Shown here: piece by piece, positions 55,482 to 64,000 of the stretch | Layout of the letters: each line of letters opens with the position of its first letter | Position numbering within the stretch: the stretch's first letter is position 1 | Assembly: GCF_020509005.1 (NCBI RefSeq) | Contig: NC_063015.1 | Location: 1,426,001 to 1,490,000, forward strand | From: Fulvia fulva | Lineage: Eukaryota > Ascomycota > Dothideomycetes > Mycosphaerellales > Mycosphaerellaceae | DNA: 64,000 nucleotides | Direction: 5' to 3' | Made by a program: the position numbers and the translations under genes | Notes under the pieces: generated by a model | Told to the model about the DNA's origin: nothing | Database searches by the model: none | What the model saw: only the letters and a program-made list of their open reading frames with translations

Positions 55482-57035
55482 ATGTCTGTTCCCTCCGAGC
55501 ACAGCAGCGATGGACACAACATGCAGTCCCGCCTGAGAAACCTCTACCAGGCCCACAAGCCTGAAATCCAGATCAATCTGCACCGCAGACGGTCTGTCTA
55601 CAGCACCTTGGACAAAATCGAGGGCGTTGCCACCATTGTCGCACCCACAGACACAAGCTTCGATGACATTGAGGTCGAATTCGTAGGAACAACGAGGACC
55701 TACGTTGAGCGTCTGACCACCGCGGCAGCCATTTCTGGCAAATCTGAGGCTTTCCATCAATTCCTGAAGCTCAAGCAGCCACGTCTCCACGAGCATCTCC
55801 CAGAAGACCGAACTTTAAAGGCCGGCCAGAAGTACGAGCTCCCCTTCGTCTTCGTCGTGCCACAACAGCTCCTCCCGCGGATATGTCAACACAAGGCCGC
55901 AAACCAGTCGCTCCGCGATACACATCTCCAGCTACCACCCAGCTTCGGCGATAAGGAAGCCGAGTGGAAGGCGGAATCTGTTGATGACATGGTTCCGGAG
56001 ATGGCTAGCATCCGCTATGGAGTTTTCGCCAGGATCTCGAAGGACAAGGAGGAAGGCGGCGACACCGTCAAGGCCACTATTGCGAGCAAAGCCCGTCGCG
56101 TGCGCGTTGTGCCAGCTACGCAGGAGCAGCCACCTCTCATTGTCGAGAACGACAGCGAATACACCATGCGCAAGGAGCGCACCATTCGCAAAGGAGTACT
56201 TCAAGGCAAGTTGGGCACACTGGTCGTTGAAGCATCACAGCCAGCACCTATGCGTCTGCAAGCCCACCGGACCGGCGAACAACAACCATCAATGGCCACA
56301 GTCGTGCTCCGCTTCGATCCCGTCGACACAAAGTCTCCTCCACCACGTCTAGGCAGTATGGCAACACGCCTGAAAGTCTGCACCTACTTCGCCAGCACCG
56401 CCCGCAGCACCTTCCCAACCAAACAAGCCTCGCTCCTAGACCTCTCCCAGGGCATGCACAGCGAACAAATCAACCTCTCCTCCCGCTGCGTCGCAAGCGT
56501 CGAATGGACCAAACACGACGGGTCCAAACCCGTCCTCGAGCGCCGCGACTCAGGCCTTTCCGCCACAGGATCAACCCCCACCACCACCACCCCAGAACCC
56601 AGCGAGACCTACAAAGGCAAATCCTACTACACGTCCAAAATCCTCGTCCCCCTCACCCTCCCATCCACCAAAGCCTTCGCCCCCACCTTCCACACCTGCC
56701 TCGTCAGCCGCGTCTACCAACTCAAGCTCGAGCTGGGCCTACACACAGCCGGGATCGGCGGCACCATCGACCTCAAAGTCCCCATTCAAATTACCAGCCA
56801 CTCCAGCGGCGACGCTAGCCCGCGGTCCGGCTCTATTGATTCGAATATGGAGATGATTATGGATGATGAGTATAGCGATTACTTCCAGTCGAGGACGATC
56901 CATGTGCCTGATGATGCGTTGCTTGGACGGAGCCGGATCGGAGTGCAGGTGGTGGGAGGGGGTGGGGATGATGCGCCGCCTGGGTATTCGTTTTATGCGA
57001 GTCAGACTGGGAGTTTGACTGTGCCGGTTTATTGA
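55482..57035 (+). CDS. Arrestin-like protein
   Basis: A 517-residue intronless protein. The N-terminal arrestin domain begins after a short Ser-rich leader: PEIQINLHRRRSVYSTLDKI, then strand-rich blocks with DTSFDDIEVEFVGTTRTYVE and KAGQKYELPFVFVVP. The C-terminal arrestin half has YTMRKERTIRKGVLQGKLGT and a TFHTCLVSRVYQLKLELGLH stretch. The linker near residues 340-380 is Ser/Thr/Pro-rich. Fungal alpha-arrestins recruit Rsp5-type ubiquitin ligases to plasma-membrane transporters. I see no clear PPxY motif, so a classical ART role is not assured. No membrane segment; cytosolic. A sugar-porter gene lies downstream, but any link is only positional. Confidence 0.88.
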   Translation: MSVPSEHSSDGHNMQSRLRNLYQAHKPEIQINLHRRRSVYSTLDKIEGVATIVAPTDTSFDDIEVEFVGTTRTYVERLTTAAAISGKSEAFHQFLKLKQPRLHEHLPEDRTLKAGQKYELPFVFVVPQQLLPRICQHKAANQSLRDTHLQLPPSFGDKEAEWKAESVDDMVPEMASIRYGVFARISKDKEEGGDTVKATIASKARRVRVVPATQEQPPLIVENDSEYTMRKERTIRKGVLQGKLGTLVVEASQPAPMRLQAHRTGEQQPSMATVVLRFDPVDTKSPPPRLGSMATRLKVCTYFASTARSTFPTKQASLLDLSQGMHSEQINLSSRCVASVEWTKHDGSKPVLERRDSGLSATGSTPTTTTPEPSETYKGKSYYTSKILVPLTLPSTKAFAPTFHTCLVSRVYQLKLELGLHTAGIGGTIDLKVPIQITSHSSGDASPRSGSIDSNMEMIMDDEYSDYFQSRTIHVPDDALLGRSRIGVQVVGGGGDDAPPGYSFYASQTGSLTVPVY

Positions 57036-57671
57036 GCTGCTTCTTGTTGCTCTTCACGACATGATTACGCTTTACGACTATTTTTGAATTCGGTACAGCG
57101 GGTTTGCATGGTTGTTTTGTAGGAGGAGATACCCCATGCGGACTTTCGACTTAGCGAGGAGTTGGGTTGGGTGGATTTCGATGCTTTGGCGGGAATTGGA
57201 TGTGGATTCAGATTGTTCAACAAGCGGCGACGATGGGTTGCAGTACGCACTGAGGCGTACAGAGATAGTATGTTCATCTAATACATACATGTAATCAAGT
57301 TCGGTTTACATCACGGTGCCTTCTTTTCCTCGTTCCGTGCCCTTTCTCTATGCAACGCTGAGCATTGCGTAGCAGTACTGGCGGAGACATATGCACATGA
57401 ATACCAGCATCGAAGTCTTCGTAGTACATCCAGTCAGCGGTACCCGTTTGTGGAAGTGTTTCGGGGAGAGTGGAAAAGAAAGCGACTTCTTCCGCATGGT
57501 CCGTGCCATTCATGCGTCAGCCTTCCAAAATTTGAAGCAAAAGGAGAAGCAGCAGCTCAACTTTTCCACGAACACCATCAATTGTGCACTCCTTGTATCA
57601 TGCATTGTATTACTAGTCATTAAGGGAGGCGTCTTCAGATGTTTGATTTCTTGTACCAATAGGTTCTTGCC
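57036..57671. other. Intergenic stretch, no gene seen
   Basis: 636 bp between the arrestin-like and AAA genes. One frame at 57391-57798 overlaps the AAA start in another frame and has no domain. Confidence 0.45.
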
Positions 57672-59177
57672 ATGGCCCAGCCATTTCATGCCGGAGGAGC
57701 GACAACCATCCTCACAACACCACACTCTTTCGAGCTACTACGGACATCGGTACTCACCCGCCTTCACGAGCTGGACTTCACTCACTTCGGATCGATAATT
57801 GCAATAGCCGGCGTCGTGCCTACCGCTTGGAGGCTTCTGCGACATGCTTGGCAGGAAGCTGCCACTGCCGTTAAACGTTTCTTTCTGGCTTCGGTGACCA
57901 TACCTCCCGGGGATCCTTTAAACAGAAGTGTCAGCAGCTGGATTTTGGAGAATGTCATTGAACCAAGACATTTACGGTTCCAGACTGCGCGTACTGAGGT
58001 CGGTCACGATCTTGATCCGGCTTCGTCTTTGAAGAAGACACCGCGATCTGTGCAGTACTTTCCTCATTGGCAGTCTGCGTGGTTTTGGCACGGCGGGAAG
58101 CTGTTTGGCGTGAGTCGCTCACTCGATAGCTTTCATTCTGGCATCAAAGATTCGACATACGACGGTATTGGTGGCGAGGAGCTGACTATTAGCTGCTTGG
58201 GTCTCTCTGCGGATCCCATCAGGAGGTTCACCACCTTGTGCCGCAACATCGCAGACAGCAAAGCACAGTTCTATGTGATCATCTACAGCAGAGATCGCTA
58301 TGGGCTCTCCTGGAAGGCGAAGTATCGCAAGCCTCTGCGCCGGCTGGAGACCGTACATTTTGACGACAGCATTAAGCAAGCACTTCTCTCTGATATACGC
58401 ACCTATCTCGATCCTAGGACAAAGAAGCTATATCAAAGTCGTAGCATGCCCTATCGAAGAGGCTACCTATTCTACGGCCCACCTGGCACTGGAAAATCAT
58501 CGCTGTCAACGGCACTTGCGGGAGAATTCGGTCTAGATCTGTATGAGGTCAAGATCCCAAGCATTGCGAGCGATGGCGATCTTGAGCAGATGTTCCAGGA
58601 GATCCCGCCTCGTTGCATAGTGCTCTTGGAAGACATCGATGCTGTGTGGGCCAGCCGGGAGCAGCGCCTCGAACAGCGCCCCATCTACGACAGTGCAAGC
58701 GAACGCTCTGCGACACCAAGCATCTCAAACGTGACCCTCTCCGGCCTGCTCAATGTTCTGGACGGCGTTGGATCGCAAGAAGGTAGGCTCGTGATCATGA
58801 CAACAAACAAGCCAGATCAGCTCGACAGCGCTCTTACTCGCCCTGGCCGTATTGATTTCAAACTGTACCTCGGCAACATCAGCAGGAGATCTGCTGAGCA
58901 AATGTTCATGCGCATGTTCGCTCCCGATCTGCTCAGCTGGGCTCGTCAATCAGCGGAGAAGGCGGATAGCCTTGACGAACATGTCTCCGTGGAGCAGCTG
59001 AGGATGCTAGCGGCTAGATTCTCGCAGGAGATCCCGGAAGACGCCTTCACACCGTCGCAATTGCAAGGCTTCTTTCAACTGCACCTTAACGATATCATGC
59101 AAGCGGTATCTAGCATTGCCAGCTGGGTTAAGCAAGAGCTGGCCGCGCGATCTGAGAAGAATTTCGAAATATATTGA
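57672..59177 (+). CDS. BCS1-like AAA ATPase
   Basis: A 501-residue intronless protein. A hydrophobic helix (about 38-58, FGSIIAIAGVVPTAWRLL) is followed by the BCS1_N region and the AAA core: Walker A GPPGTGKSS (269-277), Walker B IVLLEDIDAVW (about 316-326), then LLNVLDGVGSQEGRLVIMTT and the arginine-finger region ALTRPGRIDFKLYLG. Yeast Bcs1 sits in the mitochondrial inner membrane and inserts the Rieske protein into complex III. Filamentous fungi have several diverged paralogues, and this one, with a shortened C-terminus and unusual N-terminus, is likely such a paralogue rather than the Rieske-specific enzyme. The topology is inferred. Confidence 0.88.
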   Translation: MAQPFHAGGATTILTTPHSFELLRTSVLTRLHELDFTHFGSIIAIAGVVPTAWRLLRHAWQEAATAVKRFFLASVTIPPGDPLNRSVSSWILENVIEPRHLRFQTARTEVGHDLDPASSLKKTPRSVQYFPHWQSAWFWHGGKLFGVSRSLDSFHSGIKDSTYDGIGGEELTISCLGLSADPIRRFTTLCRNIADSKAQFYVIIYSRDRYGLSWKAKYRKPLRRLETVHFDDSIKQALLSDIRTYLDPRTKKLYQSRSMPYRRGYLFYGPPGTGKSSLSTALAGEFGLDLYEVKIPSIASDGDLEQMFQEIPPRCIVLLEDIDAVWASREQRLEQRPIYDSASERSATPSISNVTLSGLLNVLDGVGSQEGRLVIMTTNKPDQLDSALTRPGRIDFKLYLGNISRRSAEQMFMRMFAPDLLSWARQSAEKADSLDEHVSVEQLRMLAARFSQEIPEDAFTPSQLQGFFQLHLNDIMQAVSSIASWVKQELAARSEKNFEIY

Positions 59178-59637
59178 GACAGATATATGGACCGGCGCCC
59201 ATTCCTAGGTCCTGCGAGAAATGGCCGAAAGCAAAAGCCTCCAGCGAAGCCAGTGGCTCGATTGCTCGACGTTGCAGTTCCACGACAGCGCTGTGCGGAT
59301 CCTCCGCAAGTCGCATCGCGTGCTGGATGTGGAGTTTCGGGGTAATGTCTCTGGAGATGTGGAGACATATACCGGGATCATGATGCACCAAGCACATTTT
59401 CGCGGCAGTATGCTCCGCCAGACTGAGTATCTGGAGTCTGCAAATGCCCACCGCGAGGAGTTGGCAGTTCGTAGCCAGCGTAATGCCTGTATCTGTTTAG
59501 CCGCATACGCTGCTATGCTGAAAATGCGAATACGATCTTAGCATCGATGGAGTACAACACCCGTCCAACATCTCGACTTGAGTGATGGCTCTGTCTTGAG
59601 TAGTCTTCATCATATACGGCTAGAGAAGTCGAGCGCA
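59178..59637. promoter_or_regulatory. Upstream region of the sugar-porter gene
   Basis: 460 bp without a supported gene; presumed promoter. An open frame at 59221-59541 is contradicted by longer frames on both strands and shows no domain. Confidence 0.4.
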
Positions 59638-61515
59638 ATGGACGCCACCAAGGCCAGGACAGATGACGCTTCACTAGCCAAGACCTTGCCTTCAGAATAC
59701 GTCTTCACGTCAGACACAGACCGAGACAACACGGCGTCAGCGGCAGCCATCGCAAGAGTCGAAGCCGCTCAGAAGACCAAATGGACGAGACTTTTCCACA
59801 ACCCAAAGCTGATCTTCATAGCATTCTTCGCATCGTAAGCTCAGAGAGGCGAGCCCAGAAGTCCTATACTGACATTGGTGACAGCTTTGGAGGCTTCGAG
59901 TATGGCTACCAACAAGGCGTCCTGGGCCAATCCTTCGTCATGACCCGCTTCATCGACAACTTTCCGGACATTGCAGGTTCTTCAAGCGCACAAGGATGGC
60001 TCACCTCTGTGTTGCAGCTCGGTGGTATTCTCGGATCGCTTTCAGCCGGAATCTTGGGCGAAGTCTTTTCGAGGAAGTATACCATGTTCTCGGCTTGTAT
60101 TTGGGTCATCCTTGGTAGCTATCTCTACTGCGGCGCTTCTTACCATAACTCTTCGTTGCTCTATGCTGGAAGGTTCTTCACTGGGCTTGGCGCGGGTACG
60201 TTTTCGGGTGTTGGGTAGGTGGAAGTGCGATACAGTGGTGTTCGTGTCTTTATGCTGACCTCACGGCAGTCCACTGTACAATGCCGAGCTATCAACCCCC
60301 GAGCTCCGCGGCCTCCTCGTGTCCTTTTACCAATTTGCAACGATCTTAGGCATTATGCTATCCTTCTGGGTAGGATATGGCTCGAACTACATCGGCGGCA
60401 TTGGCGACGGTCAATCCGACCTAGCCTGGCGCTTACCTTCCATCATCCAAGGCATCCCAGCAGTCTGTCTCGCCCTCGGAATCTGGTGGATGCCCTTCAG
60501 CCCCAGATGGCTCGTCAAGAAAGACCGCGACGACGAAGCCATCAAGACTCTCTCATGGTTACGCAAACTCCCCAAGGAGGATCCGCTGATCCAGGTCGAG
60601 TACCTCGAGATCAAGTCAGAAGCAATCTTCGAACAAAGGGCCTTTGATCGAGATTTTCCACACTTGAGCGAGCCGCAAAAGCGGAGTGTGCTGAGGAGGG
60701 AGGCTGCTCAGTACGTGGCCATCGTACGCTCCTGGGACAATTTCAAGCGTGTTTCCACGGCGTGGTTGGTCATGTTTTTTCAGCAATGGAGCGGAATTGA
60801 TGCAATTATCTACTATGCTTCGAGCGTATTCCAGAGCTTTGGATTGACGGGTGGTACACAGGCACTACTCGCCACGGGAGTTACCGGGGTCGTGTTTTTC
60901 GTCAGCACGATTCCGGCAATGCTAGTCATTGACAAAGTCGGGCGCAAGTCGATGTTGCTCGCTGGCTCAGTCGTTATGCTCATCGCCATGGTCATTACTG
61001 GCATCATCGTCGCGAAACTACAACACGACTGGCCAAGCCACAGAGCTGGAGGCTGGACCGCCGTCTCCTTCATCTGGGTCTACATCGGCGCCTTCGGTGC
61101 CACATGGGGACCAGCATCATGGACGCTCGTTTCTGAAATATTTCCACTCTCAATCAGATCCAAAGGCGCCTCGATCGGAGCTTCAAGCAACTGGCTCAAC
61201 AACTTCGCCATTGCATTCTTCGTCCCGCCGATGTTCGAGGCTTGGGAGTGGGGGACGTACATCTTCTTCGCTGTATTCTTGACTGCTGGGATTGTATGGG
61301 TGTGGTTCTTTCTGCCGGAGACAAAGGGTGCAACGCTGGAAGATATGGATAGGGTGTTTGGCAGTCACACCGGAGAGGCAGACCAGAGGTTACTGTCGGA
61401 GTGTCGGAGAGAGCTTGGGCTTGAGCCTGCGTTGGAAGCTGAGGCTATTGAGGAGGTTAGGAGGTTGTCTGTGGCTGTTGAGAAGGATGCTGCGGCAAGA
61501 GTTGAAGTGGTGTAG
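59638..61515 (+). CDS. MFS sugar-porter-type transporter
   Basis: A 590-residue protein is encoded in exons 59638-59834, 59885-60214 and 60270-61515. The introns (59835-59884, GTAAGC...GACAG; 60215-60269, GTAGGT...GGCAG) restore FGGFEYGYQQGVLGQ and SGVGPLYNAELSTPELRG. Sugar-porter signatures are seen: SPRWLVKKDRDDEA after helix 6, QQWSGIDAIIYYA in helix 7, DKVGRKSMLL, and PETKGATLEDMDRVF after helix 12. An upstream in-frame ATG at 59578 is possible. The N-terminus is polar and long. Plasma-membrane import of a sugar or a quinate-like acid by proton symport is likely; the substrate is unknown. It converges on the hydantoinase/DUF917 gene. Confidence 0.9.
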
Positions 61516-61594
61516 GGGGTTGAGTGTCGATATGATATGGCCTGCAAAGTGTAGGCTTCCGTCTCGCAGTACTGATATGGATGAGTACTCTCCA

Positions 61595-64000
61595 CTACAC
61601 CGGTGCAAACTCCTCAATCACACTCCTAGGCTCGACATACCCCCCTAACGGCTTGTATGGTATATCATACCCAAAAGCCCCCGGTCCTCCAATTTTCAAG
61701 CCAGCCTTCGTATCCGACCAGCGAGGACTGCAGGTGATACCCAACACAGTGACTCTATACCCATACTTGAACTCCGGCAGCACACCTAGACTCCTGCCCG
61801 AGGCGGTGTCAAGAACACAGATCAAGTCAGGGACCGACGCAATCATCGTCTTCTCGCCATCCTCAGCGGTGTGCTCGACGTATATGTTCTTGTTCTCGAA
61901 CGGGATCGTGATAGTGCCCGTTGTGGCGACGGCGGGCATGCGCTTGATGTATGAGCCAGCATCCTCTTCTTCGTCCGTACTAAGGCCGGCGATCGTGATG
62001 CTGCCGTAAGAGTGCCCTTTGAACAAGCGTCTCTCGACTCCGACAATCTTCCCGCGAAAGAGGATCTTTGCACTCTTCTCGCCACCGACTTCGTGCACGA
62101 TTACTTCAGCAACTGTCGAGAGCGTATTCGTCGCCTCCGCTATGGCAATACAACGTCCGACCCGCCATGCGAGTGAGACAGTGTTCAGCACACCAAAGTC
62201 TCGAACTTTCTGCGTCGTCGTAGGCTTCGCTGCCATGCCGACTCTGCTACCCATTTCTGCGCAGCTGGCACGTAGAGCACGATCGACTATTTCGTCATTC
62301 GAGGCTTTTGTCATCAGAATCGTCTTGCCATCGCCCGAGTCGATAGCACATGGAGCGAGCTCGCCAGGGGCATGTACTGCGATTGTGGTCTGCCAGTACG
62401 TAGGATATGCGCGTCCCATCCAGTCACCGTCGATGACAGGGCGGTCGAAGAATCGTGATGAGCCGCCAGAGGAATGGTTCGAGACCGTTGGCGCCACCTA
62501 TCTCGAGACCCATGACGGCGTCGAAGCTATCTTCGTGGAGGTACTCCATCAGTGCGCGGAATGCATGGATCGTCTCCAGCGACTGGAGCCGCTCGTTTGA
62601 GGTTGCTGGCGAGCCCATGTGTCCGCCCCAGTAGATATTGGCGTTGTCTTTGAGGGATGATGCATCGATTACACGCATCTTGTGGCCAGCCCGGAGCATA
62701 TCTCGAAGCTGTATTCGTGAGGCAGCTGGACTACCACCACCGGCACAGCCAAGGACGTAGCAGCCGTCTGCGAGGTAGTTGATGTCTGTCTCAGTGATGT
62801 GCCATTCGAGTATGCCAGTCGTTCTATGCTTGACGATCGTGGGCTTGTAAGTGCATGGATCTACGGGTGGCTCGTCAATGACTTTGACTGCAAAGTCTTT
62901 GGCTGCTTCCGTTTCTTGATCAGCATCGTCTCCTTCGCCTTCATTTAATTGCTCATGCTGCATGTTGATATCGAGCTCGCCAACAGCCTTGACAATGGTG
63001 CGCAGTTGATTGGCAATGTAGCTGACTGGGTACATCTCAACCTCAGCAATGATGACACTTTCCCGAATGGCACCCGCGTCGACAGCTCGCTGTATTGCCA
63101 TGGTCTTCGCCTTCTCAATTGCCTGCTGCTGTGTCTGGTCTGACACGTCTTGTATAATGTCGACGATGCCACCAACTTTCGAGATGGCTGCACCGACTGC
63201 ATTGGCGACATCGTGATAAGGAGGTAGCCGCAGCTGTGATGCACCTTTGAGTGAAGACGGGGCCAGTACAGCACCACCGCCCACAACGAGCACCGGCAGC
63301 GGCTCTGGTGACGTTTTGATCATATCCACAGCACCCTCGAGCAGAGCCTTGATCCTATCCTGCGCCTGCTCCACCAGTCTCGGATTGAGTGATTTGAGCG
63401 CTGCCCTATCCCCCATCTCTGCTTTGCCAGCAGCGACGGCGATGTCGGATGCGGTCGTCACGGTGCCACCGAAGACGAGGGCATCTCTCGTGAGACAGTG
63501 GCCAACTGAGTCTGGGCCGACGTCAACCTCTCCTTCCGCTTCACGCACGATAGAGCCCCCACCGAGGCCTATGGAATGTAGCGACGGCATTGAGTAGTTG
63601 ACACGAACGCCAGCAACCGTTGCATATGCCGATGCCTGTCCTGGCAGTCCTGATGGTAGTAGCACACCAACATCGCTCGTGGTGCCACCAATATCGACCA
63701 CAATCGCAGAAGACTTCTCAGTCTCGTGGCCAGTGAGATAGGCAGCTCCACGCATCGAATTGGTAGGGCCAGATGAGAATGTTCGAATCGGGATTTTCGC
63801 TGCTGCTGCCGAGTCCAGAAGCGTGCCATCGGTCTGCGTCAAGAACAGAGGGCATGTCAATTTCAGCGCCTTCATAGCTCGTCTGAAACGCTTCACGCTC
63901 CGCTTGGCATATCTCAGAATAGCTGCGTTGAGGATCGAAGCATTCTCGCGCTCAATGAGACCAATATTGGCCACCTCGTGCGAAACAATGACATGTGCTC
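61595..64000 (-). pseudogene. Hydantoinase/oxoprolinase-DUF917 fusion, frameshifted, 5' end outside window
   Basis: The N-terminal side is truncated by the window edge but runs in frame into it (IVSHEVANIGLIEREN). The HyuA domain has the actin-fold phosphate loop VVDIGGTTSDVGVLLPSG and SIGLGGGSIVREAEGEVDVG. A DUF917 domain begins near 62840 (EWHITETDINYLADGCYVLG), with LGCAGGGSP-type and GGANGLE segments. Near 62466-62490 the frame shifts by one base (after GANGLEPFL); the other frame continues GGSSRFFDRPVIDGDWMGRA to a normal end at 61595. Fungal homologues carry both domains in one chain. The family hydrolyses hydantoin- or oxoproline-like rings with ATP; the substrate is unknown. The shift may be real or a sequencing error. 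Confidence 0.85.

Noticed and set aside
57391..57798. Plus-strand frame before the BCS1-like gene
   Set aside because: It overlaps the AAA gene start in another frame, has no domain and has unbiased composition.
1..64000. CRISPR arrays, rRNA or tRNA genes
   Set aside because: No regularly spaced repeats, no rRNA-like sequence and no tRNA B-box/cloverleaf pattern were found by eye.

Overview
This window looks like a filamentous ascomycete nuclear chromosome, most likely a dothideomycete. Genes lie on both strands and carry short (about 48-110 nt) GT-AG introns with CTAAC/CTGAC-type branch sites. The gene families are fungal: Zn2Cys6 factors, an INO80 Ies4 subunit, RPA43, a SYLF protein, fungal MFS carriers and a CYP2-type P450. 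The class is my inference; no marker here fixes a genus. I could not run any search, so family names come from recognising motifs.

Layout. 1-2790: 3' part of a decayed Tad/I-like LINE, followed at 2775-3072 by a fragment of a TA-flanked Fot1/pogo-like DNA element. 3.5-37.3 kb: a mostly intact housekeeping block. It holds a DUF2237 protein, a MARVEL-like membrane protein with an in-frame TAG, a nitroreductase, RPA43, a J-domain membrane protein, a RanBPM/Vid30-like GID protein, Ies4, an F-box/WD40 protein, a Zn2Cys6 regulator, a cyclophilin-RRM protein (PPIL4 type), a lysine 2,3-aminomutase-like radical SAM enzyme, a SYLF protein, a DHA1-type MFS carrier, an unknown protein with a relic partial copy upstream, and a zinc-finger/TENA-THI-4 fusion. 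37378-38019: a second, inverted copy of the Fot1/pogo-like element that keeps a short transposase-like stretch.

38.6-49.6 kb is a gene graveyard. A C2H2+Zn2Cys6 transcription factor, a cytochrome P450 and a secreted berberine-bridge-type flavoenzyme sit side by side, and all carry nonsense codons or frameshifts. The flavoenzyme is also split by a 328-bp repeat whose near-identical inverted twin lies at 53975-54302. An intact GPI-type cell-surface protein follows, then a secreted beta-lactamase-like hydrolase that is broken and has lost its nucleophile serine. The first three genes look like the remains of a small secondary-metabolite cluster with its own regulator.

50.2-64 kb is mostly intact: a VIT/vWA protein, an arrestin-like protein, a BCS1-like AAA ATPase, an MFS sugar-porter-type transporter and, running off the right edge, a hydantoinase/oxoprolinase-DUF917 fusion that has one frameshift. 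The last two converge and may form an uptake-plus-catabolism pair (inference). No rRNA, tRNA, CRISPR array or confident ncRNA was seen.
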